Of a stretch of DNA of 64,000 nt, positions 58,697-64,000 are shown piece after piece. The stretch spans positions 1-64,000 of the forward strand of contig JAJYLZ010000013.1 of assembly GCA_021787395.1 (NCBI GenBank). Reading direction: 5' to 3'. Every line of letters starts with the position of its first letter. Positions within the stretch are counted from its first letter, which is position 1. The notes beneath the pieces are model-generated. The model saw nothing but the letters and a program-made list of their open reading frames with translations, was not told where the DNA came from and did not search any database. A program made the translations under genes and the position numbers. The DNA comes from Chloroflexota bacterium. GTDB taxonomy: Bacteria; Chloroflexota; Limnocylindria; Limnocylindrales; CSP1-4.

Positions 58697-59195
58697 TGAG
58701 ATCACCCGAAGGACCGATCTGGCGCTGCAGGCGTTGCGAGCCCTGGCGGCAGAGCCGGTCACCTGGAAGGGCGACGAGCTGGCTGCGGCCATCGGCACCA
58801 CGCCGGGGTTCCTCGGCCAGGCGCTGGCACCCCTGGTGCACGCGGGCTGGGTTGACTCGGCGTTCGGGCCGAGCGGCGGTTACCGCTGGGCGGAGCCGCC
58901 GGATCCGCCCTCCTTGCTCGACGTGATCGTGGCGATCGAAGGTCCGCTCCGCGAGAACCAGTGCGTCCTCCACAACCGGACGAGCTGCGCGATCGTGACG
59001 GGCGGGCCGGTCTGCGCGCTGCACGAGGGCTGGCTGCGGGCCCGCGTGGCGCTGCTCGACGTGCTCCGCAGCACATCCGCACTCGCGACGACTCCGGAGC
59101 CATCCTCGGAATGGCGCACCCCTGCGCCCCTCGCATCCGAGGCGGACGCCGAAGCGCCCCATGCGGCCGTACCGGCGATGGCCGGACGGTCGTGA
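58689..59195 (+). CDS. Rrf2-family transcriptional regulator
   Basis: 168 residues from a GTG at 58689, chosen because the Rrf2 domain starts at once (MRLEITRRTDLALQALRALA). The winged helix continues through WKGDELAAAIGTTPGFLGQAL and the wing FGPSGGYRWA. Three Cys in ENQCVLHNRTSCAIVTGGPVC (spacing C-x7-C-x8-C) match the cluster-binding loop of NsrR/IscR-type Rrf2 proteins, so it may sense NO, O2 or redox state. The last ~50 residues are low complexity. It probably controls itself and the DoxX gene 16 nt downstream. Confidence 0.9.
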   Translation: MRLEITRRTDLALQALRALAAEPVTWKGDELAAAIGTTPGFLGQALAPLVHAGWVDSAFGPSGGYRWAEPPDPPSLLDVIVAIEGPLRENQCVLHNRTSCAIVTGGPVCALHEGWLRARVALLDVLRSTSALATTPEPSSEWRTPAPLASEADAEAPHAAVPAMAGRS

Positions 59196-59211
59196 ACAGG
59201 AGGCAACATTC

Positions 59212-59817
59212 ATGGCAGTGACCACCAGCGCCCCCCATGCCCCGGACGAGCTGCGGGAGCCGGCCCTGGCCCGGTTCCTGTTCGCCGACCGGCGCGCGTC
59301 CTGGATCTGGTTGGTGGTGCGCCTGTACCTGGCCTACGAGTGGCTGAGCGCAGGCCTGGAGAAGCTCGGCTCGTCGTCCTGGGTGGGCGCCAAGGCCGGC
59401 ACCGCGCTGGCCGGCTTCGCCAAGGGCGGTGCGGCCGAGGCGACCGGCGCGCACCCTGCGGTGCAGGCGTGGTACGCCAGCTTCCTCAACGGCTTCGTGA
59501 TCCCCAACGCGGCCGTCTTCAGCTACGTCGTGACGTTCGGTGAGATCCTCGTCGGCGTCGGGCTGGCCGTCGGCGCACTCACCGGCGTCGCGGCCTTCTT
59601 CGGCATCGTCATGAACGCGAACTACATGCTCGCGGGCTCCGTCAGCACGAACCCGATCCTCGCCTTCCTCGCGATCTTCATCGTCCTGGCCTGGCGCAAC
59701 GCGGGCTGGATCGGCCTCGACCGCTGGCTGCTCCCCATCTTCGGCACCCCCTGGCAGCCGGGCGAGGCGTTCCAGCAGGGCGGGCTGTCACTCCATCGGC
59801 AAGTCGCCCAGCACTGA
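59212..59817 (+). CDS. DoxX-family membrane protein
   Basis: 201 residues from the ATG at 59212 with AGGAGG upstream. Four helices with DoxX features: RLYLAYEWLSAGLEKLGSSSW, FVIPNAAVFSYVVTFGEILVGVGLAVG, FFGIVMNANYMLAGSVSTNP. The N-terminal YLAYEWLSAGLEKL and the GEILVG motif are typical. DoxX proteins accompany thiosulfate:quinone oxidation or oxidative stress responses. It is the only target gene next to the Rrf2 regulator. A terminator follows at 59855. Confidence 0.92.
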   Translation: MAVTTSAPHAPDELREPALARFLFADRRASWIWLVVRLYLAYEWLSAGLEKLGSSSWVGAKAGTALAGFAKGGAAEATGAHPAVQAWYASFLNGFVIPNAAVFSYVVTFGEILVGVGLAVGALTGVAAFFGIVMNANYMLAGSVSTNPILAFLAIFIVLAWRNAGWIGLDRWLLPIFGTPWQPGEAFQQGGLSLHRQVAQH

Positions 59818-59854
59818 TCGGGAGGCGGTCTCAGGACCGCCAGCCACGAACGAG

Positions 59855-59881
59855 CGGCCGGGTCCCCTTGGGGCCCGGCCG
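59855..59881 (+). terminator. Terminator after DoxX gene
   Basis: A 12-bp stem (59855-59866 with 59870-59881; one G-T pair) and a 3-nt loop lie about 40 nt after the DoxX stop and are followed by TTCTCGC. Confidence 0.65.
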
Positions 59882-59975
59882 TTCTCGCACGCTCGATCGC
59901 GGCGGCCAGGGGCGTTCGGCTCGACGTGCCCCGGAGATGGTCTGGATGCCAGGGATCGGCCCGCCAGAACCGACG

Positions 59976-60389
59976 TCACCGGCTGCCGCCGAGAACCTCC
60001 ACCGCCACGATGGTTTGAGGCCACTCCGCGTCGGTGGTCAGCAGCCTGTCGGCGCCGAGCACCACCGCGGTGGCGACCACGAGCGCGTCCGGGAGCCGAA
60101 GGGATCGCCCGTGCGTCGCCCGAAGCGCCGCCGCCTCGCGCGCCACCTCTCGCGTCGCGGGCTCGACGGCGGCCGGCAGTGCGTCGATGAACGCGTCGAC
60201 CGTGGCGACGGCCTCGGCGCCCCGGCGGCTCGGGCCTACGAGCGCCTCGGCATAGGCGGATGCCGGCACGACGAGCGCGTCGCCCGACTCGCGGGCCGCG
60301 CGGAGGACCGCGATCGACGCCTCGTGGTGCGTGTCCGAGGCGTCGAGGGCGGCGATCAGGACCCCCGCGTCGAGGACGGTCAGCGCCAT
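59976..60389 (-). CDS. PIN-domain toxin
   Basis: 137 residues from the ATG at 60389, which overlaps the antitoxin gene by 10 nt. The PIN ribonuclease fold has the acidic residues in TVLDAGVLIAALDASD, SAYAEALVG, LRLPDALVVATA and ADRLLTTDAEWP. It is the VapC-type partner of the AbrB protein upstream. It probably cleaves RNA when free of the antitoxin. Confidence 0.9.
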   Translation of the reverse strand: MALTVLDAGVLIAALDASDTHHEASIAVLRAARESGDALVVPASAYAEALVGPSRRGAEAVATVDAFIDALPAAVEPATREVAREAAALRATHGRSLRLPDALVVATAVVLGADRLLTTDAEWPQTIVAVEVLGGSR

Positions 60390-60628
60390 TCGCCGCGCAG
60401 GTCGTCCAACTCGCCCGGTTCGTAGGCGCCCGTCAGGGCCCCCGCGAACCGGTCGAGCGGGTCCTCGTCGCGGATCAGAACGACCTCGCCCGGCCCGCGG
60501 ACCTCGGCCCGCAGCGTGTCGCCCGTCCGGATGCCCGCATCGCGGAGGGCGGCCACCGGGAGCGTCACCTGGTGCTTCGCGCTGACGCGCGTGTAGCCGC
60601 GCCTGCGTTGCTTTACTCGTCCTACCAT
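60380..60628 (-). CDS. AbrB/MazE-type antitoxin
   Basis: 82 residues. The swapped-hairpin AbrB fold is in RVSAKHQVTLPVAALRDAGIRTGDTLRAEV, visible as AKHQVTLPVAALRDAGI and GDTLRAEVRGPGEVVLI. The C-terminal acidic tail (GELDDLRGEW) probably wraps around the PIN toxin. It precedes and overlaps the toxin gene, the standard order. Confidence 0.92.
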   Translation of the reverse strand: MVGRVKQRRRGYTRVSAKHQVTLPVAALRDAGIRTGDTLRAEVRGPGEVVLIRDEDPLDRFAGALTGAYEPGELDDLRGEWR

Positions 60629-60725
60629 GAGCCAAGCATATGTCTACGACCGGCGACCGGCAACAAGAGGGCAGACGGGGAGGGCCCGGCAGACCGAGCC
60701 TCGGCGGCCCCGAGCGTCGGGACCG

Positions 60726-61460
60726 TCAGCGCTGCGGCGCTGGGATCGCGACCGACAGCTCGGCCCCGGTATCGAAGTCGAGGATGACCAGTGCCGAAGC
60801 CTGGCTCGGGCATGGCGTGGACGGTGGCGACGCCACGCATGCCGACGGGTCGGCGAACGCGCCGGAGTAGGTCAGCGCCCAGACGAAGGTCTCTGGGTCC
60901 ACGCCGGCGACCGTCGCGTACGTGGCCAGCCGCCCGATGGTCGCCGTCTGGAGCGTGACCGCCCCCGCGCGCCGGCCGGCGAGGAGCCGCGTGCCGGCGT
61001 CGTTCGCGGCCGCGCTGGTCAGCCCGGCGGTCGGCAGCGGCGCGATGCTCGCGCTCGGCATGGCGCACGCCGGCGCGGGGCCGAGCGCGGGCTGATTCCC
61101 CTCCTCGACCAGCGCGTCCCACACGAGCAGGTACCTCGGCCCGCCAGCCCCGTCCTCGGTCCGCTGGTCGACGACCTGGCCGCTGAACGTAATGAGGCGA
61201 ACCGTCCACGGCAGGGGCGGGACGCCTTGGTCGCCCGGCGTGACCGTCAGCGTCTCGGTGCAGCCGACGTGGCCCACGACGGTATCCCCGATGGAGACCT
61301 CGAGCGCGCCCCACGAGCTCCGGTCGTCGACCGACAGGGCGAACGGTGCAGGCGTCGGCCCGGAGGCGGCTGGCGTCCCCCCTGGGGGGCCGCTGCAGCC
61401 GGCGATCGAGGAGAGCATCAGGAGCGCGGCCGCCCCCGCAACTAGGTGGCGCCTTCTCAT
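60726..61460 (-). CDS. Lipoprotein of unknown function
   Basis: 244 residues. Lipobox is AALLMLSSIAGCSG. The rest forms a predicted beta-rich domain (SSWGALEVSIGDTVVGHVGC, WTVRLITFSGQVVDQ, RYLLVWDALVEEG). No family is recognised. It lies in a cluster of unrelated small lipoprotein genes. Two Cys in the mature part may pair. Confidence 0.8.
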   Translation of the reverse strand: MRRRHLVAGAAALLMLSSIAGCSGPPGGTPAASGPTPAPFALSVDDRSSWGALEVSIGDTVVGHVGCTETLTVTPGDQGVPPLPWTVRLITFSGQVVDQRTEDGAGGPRYLLVWDALVEEGNQPALGPAPACAMPSASIAPLPTAGLTSAAANDAGTRLLAGRRAGAVTLQTATIGRLATYATVAGVDPETFVWALTYSGAFADPSACVASPPSTPCPSQASALVILDFDTGAELSVAIPAPQR

Positions 61461-61870
61461 CGGTCCAATAGCCCCTCGTCTTGATCCCCGGGGCGGTCAG
61501 CCGGCGGGGCCACCGGCCACGGTCCCGGTCGCCACGAGCACTGCGACCACAGCCAGGCGAAGGACTCCCTGCACGCTGTAACCGCCAGCTCGCGGGAGCG
61601 GCCCGATGCTTCGGGCCCCCTGTTCTGACGTCAAGGGCGCTAAGGCGGTTCCAGACCGCAGACCCTCCTCTCTACGCCACGCCCGACCCCGAAATCGTGC
61701 TCTTGTGGGTATCTGCCGTTTAGTGGATTGGACCCTCCGGTACCCGGCTCATCCGCGGCTGCGAGGTCGTCTTGCGAGCGAGCGGACGCCGATGGGCCTC
61801 GATCGCACCGCGTAGCGCGGGACGCGCCGCCGTTCGGAGAGGCGGCAGCCCAGTCGACTCCTCCAGCGGT
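61461..61870. other. Intergenic region
   Basis: About 410 nt with slightly lower GC. No gene or RNA is recognised. It might hold the promoter of the lipoprotein gene. Confidence 0.4.
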
Positions 61871-62230
61871 TTAGCTGACCGGACTCCGGCGGCGCATCAG
61901 CCCAGCCAGCGACACTCCAGCGCCGACGATGACGAGCGCGAGCGCCACGACGAGATAGGGCGTGATGTCGGGCATGACGCATTCGGAGAAGTAGTTGGGT
62001 CCGGATACGTTCTCCGCGGCGCAGCGAGCGTTGGCGAGTGTCAGCAGGCCGGCCATGCCCCCACCGAGGCCGATGATGAGGCCGCCCGCGCCGAGCGGTC
62101 GACCCTTCTCGCGCGCCGCCCACACAACGGCCGGCACGAGAAGAAGCAGCGCAAGCACACCGGCCTCCAGCACTGCGCCGCCAGCGATCAGGCCGAGTGC
62201 AATCCCGAGGAGCCAGGAGACCACTCGCAT
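61871..62230 (-). CDS. Small membrane protein
   Basis: 119 residues from the ATG at 62230, with GCAGGAGGAACG upstream. Four hydrophobic segments (VSWLLGIALGLIAGGAVLEAGVLALLLLVPAVVW in two, LGAGGLIIGLGGGMAGLLTLA, YLVVALALVIVGAGVSLAGLM) and a Cys-containing loop (ARCAAENVSGPNYFSECVMP) with two Cys that could pair outside. It has no recognised family. Confidence 0.75.
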   Translation of the reverse strand: MRVVSWLLGIALGLIAGGAVLEAGVLALLLLVPAVVWAAREKGRPLGAGGLIIGLGGGMAGLLTLANARCAAENVSGPNYFSECVMPDITPYLVVALALVIVGAGVSLAGLMRRRSPVS

Positions 62231-62282
62231 CGGTCGTTCCTCCTGCGACGCGAACACTCTCTGCTTCGCGCCTGGAGTGGTC

Positions 62283-62684
62283 AAGGTCTACCCACTGGAC
62301 CACCGTGTCCAGCCAGTACGCGTCCGCACCAGCGCACGCGCCGCTCACGTGGGACCCGCCCACGATCGCGATCTTGCCCGCCGCGTTGAGCACGTCGAAC
62401 GCTGTGCCCTGACCGGAGCGCATGGTGAAGCCCGGGGGCCACACCAGCTCGATGCGGCTGCCGGTGATCGCGTCGGCCAGCCAGACCTGCCGGGGGTCGC
62501 TTGGGCTGGCCTTCAGCACCGCGTCCAGCCCGACGCGGGCGCAGGCGAGGGACGTCTCCCCAGGGCCCAGAACCATGCCGGGGTCGGACGGCAAGGTGTA
62601 CTCGTTCGGGCCGAGCGTCGGTGCCGAGGTGGCCCCAGCCCCGGCACAACTCGCGGCCTGCAGTGCAGTCGCCGCCAGCCGTGG
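62283..62684 (-). pseudogene. Remnant of a lipoprotein gene
   Basis: A frame with part of a lipoprotein signal (LAATALQAASCAG) and an ordered region (ACARVGLDAVLKASPSDPRQVWLADAITGS, VLNAAGKIAIVGGSHVSG). The start codon region and most of the signal peptide are missing because the frame is joined to a HepT fragment at about 62684, and the 3' end runs on into the next gene without a proper ending. The motif SDPRQVWLADAITG resembles SDPSRVVWVASVTG in the gene at 63700. Confidence 0.5.
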
Positions 62685-62840
62685 ACCGGGATGTTGCGGA
62701 ACGCGATGATCCGACGGTGCTCGCTGATCTGGGCGGCCATCTCCGGGTCCAGCTTCGCCAGCTGGCCGAGCGCCTCACCGATGATCTCGAACTGCCGCTC
62801 GACTGCGGCCCGCACACGGCCTCTGCGGCGTAGGCGTCTA
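62678..62840 (-). pseudogene. Fragment of a HepT-like (DUF86) toxin gene
   Basis: The stretch AVERQFEIIGEALGQLAKLD through HRRIIAFRNIPVHG is the conserved core of HepT toxins. The first part of the gene (before AVERQF) is frameshifted and cut at the insertion sequence (DAYAAEA is visible in another frame), and the last part, after VHG, is replaced by lipoprotein sequence. Thus both ends are lost. No MntA/HepT partner is nearby. Confidence 0.7.
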
Positions 62841-62922
62841 AGGCCCTGTGAACGAAAGATCCCGCACGGAGTAGCCCTTCCGTGTCAGAGAACCTGTCAT
62901 CGGCGGGCGGCAGACTGCCTGC

Positions 62923-63696
62923 GTGAGCAGCCTGATCGAGCTGACGAACGCGCAGTGGGCGCTCGTGGAGCACGTCTTCGACCCGCAGGGCGGCCGGGGA
63001 CGCCCGGCGCGGTATGACCGGCGCGAGATCGTCAATGCGCTGCTGTTCCTCGCCCGGACAGGCTGCCAGTGGCGCTACCTGCCCGACCGCTACCCGCCCT
63101 GGCCCGCCGTCTGGCAGCAGTGGCGTCGGTGGCGCGACGGCAAGCGCCAGGTCTGGCGGCGGGCGATGGCGCTGCTCGGCGCGGAGGTGCGGCTCAACCA
63201 CGGCCGCCCGGCGACGCCCTCGATGGTGATGATCGACGGCCAGACGGTGCGGGGCGGACGCGCCGGGCCGACCTTCCACAACGCGGGCGGGCGCGGCGGC
63301 CGGACGGTGGGAGCGAAGCGGACGATCCTCGTCGAGATCCTCGGGCTGCCTGTGGCGGCGCGCGTAGATCCCGCCAAGCCGCACGACGTCCGGGCCGGGC
63401 GCGAGCTGCTCGACGAGCGGCTCGGCGACTTCCCCCGGGTCCAGGCGGTCGTCGCCGACCGCGGCTACCGGGGCCTCGCCAAGCTCGCGGCGCGCAAGCA
63501 GGTGCGGCTCGACATCAAGGCCCCGCCGAAGGGGTCGAGCGGCTTCGTCCCGATCGGCCCGCTGTGGCGCGTCGAGCACGCGTTCGCGCAGCTCGGGCGG
63601 TGGCGCAGGCTGTCGCGCTGCTACGAGGGGACGCCCGAGAGCGCGCGGGCGTGGCTGGAGGTCGCCGCCTTCGGCTATCTGCTCGGCAGGTTGTAG
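62923..63696 (+). mobile_element. IS5-family transposase gene
   Basis: 257 residues from a GTG at 62923. It is a full-length IS5/IS1031-group transposase: N-terminal domain (LTNAQWALVEHVF, RREIVNALLFLARTGCQWRYLP), catalytic Asp in MVMIDGQTVR, second Asp in VVADRGYRG and Glu in WRVEHAFAQLGRWRRLS. The left end may be near 62850 (GGCCCTGTGAACG). A matching right inverted repeat is not seen; the gene for the next protein stops 4 nt after the transposase stop. It is probably an incomplete element. Confidence 0.88.
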
Positions 63697-63699
63697 CAG

Positions 63700-64000
63700 C
63701 TACGGTTTGGGACCGCTCGGATACACGCCCAGGATGCTGCCGGTCGCGTCGTCGATCACGATGTTCCCGCTCGGGTAGGGCGTCCCGGCGCTGCTCCACG
63801 GGAGGTCGTGGAGGTTGAGGAAGTCGCCCGTCACCGAGGCCACCCACACGACCCGGCTCGGGTCCGAGGCCACCGCCTGCGCGGGGACGCCCGGCTCGAG
63901 CCTCGCCGAATCGACGGCCCGCACGGCCGCCACGGAGCGCACAATCGGGTCCGCATGGATCCCGGGCGCGGCGAGCTCGGGCGTCTGGAGGTCGAGGTAG
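63700..64000 (-). CDS. C-terminal part of a secreted protein or lipoprotein (partial)
   Basis: At least 99 codons, continuing beyond the right edge of the window. The visible end (HADPIVRSVAAVRAVDS, VASDPSRVVWVASVTGDFLNL, GNIVIDDATGSILGVYPSG) looks like the tail of an exported beta-rich protein. It resembles the remnant at 62283 in the SDP-VW-A-TG motif. Nothing else can be said without the rest of the gene. Confidence 0.65.
   Translation of the reverse strand, partial: YLDLQTPELAAPGIHADPIVRSVAAVRAVDSARLEPGVPAQAVASDPSRVVWVASVTGDFLNLHDLPWSSAGTPYPSGNIVIDDATGSILGVYPSGPKP

Noticed and set aside
61461-61870. Small genes in the gap after the lipoprotein at 60726
   Set aside because: Open frames there have no motif, no signal peptide and no ribosome-binding site.
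1-64000. tRNA, rRNA or riboswitch genes
   Set aside because: No cloverleaf-like segments, rRNA cores or known aptamer motifs were seen in the intergenic regions.

Overview
The window is about 64 kb of very high-GC DNA, densely coded on both strands, with many start-stop overlaps (ATGA, GTGA), GTG and TTG starts, and some transcripts that look leaderless. It has no rRNA, tRNA or CRISPR array. F420-linked protein families (an LLM-type oxidoreductase and an FrhB/FdhB-type subunit), a gamma-alpha fused 2-oxoacid:acceptor oxidoreductase, a Thermus-type long isocitrate dehydrogenase and lipoproteins with Thr/Pro/Ala linkers suggest a free-living aerobic soil or freshwater bacterium. Chloroflexota (Limnocylindria-like) is my best guess and a high-GC actinobacterium the alternative. 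This is inference from gene content only.

Layout. 0.2-10.3 kb is central and redox metabolism: a DinB-like protein, a small winged-helix protein, icd with a coupled Cys-rich micropeptide, a MarR/ABC-exporter pair, a truncated nitroreductase, and a tightly overlapped FrhB-KorA-KorB operon. 10.5-36.9 kb is a large accessory catabolic island: a J-domain/HTH fusion, CoxG, a two-permease ABC importer with its binding protein (separated by an IS256 relic), a three-subunit molybdenum hydroxylase, three related cupin proteins, a GMC oxidoreductase with a second CoxG, an aldehyde dehydrogenase, two MFS transporters, a GntR/FCD regulator, an alpha/beta-hydrolase-fold protein, a hydantoinase/dihydroorotase-type amidohydrolase, an LLM oxidoreductase, a TRIP13-like AAA ATPase and an M20 amidohydrolase. 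A short palindromic motif close to GGATTGTCTACAATCC recurs in the promoter regions of this island and looks like the operator of its GntR protein. My reading is an undescribed uptake and degradation pathway for an N-heterocyclic (cyclic amide or imide) compound: import, Mo-dependent ring hydroxylation, cupin and LLM oxidation, amidohydrolase ring opening, amide hydrolysis and aldehyde oxidation.

36.9-40.7 kb is an ABC-2 exporter operon with a lipoprotein between its permease and ATPase and two related one- or two-helix micropeptides. 41-48.1 kb holds an MFS protein, a hemerythrin/DUF2249/DinB/DUF488 cluster ending in an Fe-S-type HTH regulator, then an SDR, a xylose-isomerase-like TIM barrel and an ICMT-like methyltransferase. 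48.2-58.1 kb has a low-complexity secreted protein, an HSL-type hydrolase, an MscS channel, an SRPBCC protein, a methyltransferase, an S4 protein, a PAS5-GAF-EAL phosphodiesterase and a secreted Ig-like protein. 58.7-64 kb has an Rrf2 regulator with a striking operator over its start codon, DoxX, a PIN/AbrB toxin-antitoxin pair, small lipoproteins, and a scar of HepT and lipoprotein fragments beside an IS5-type transposase that has no visible right end.
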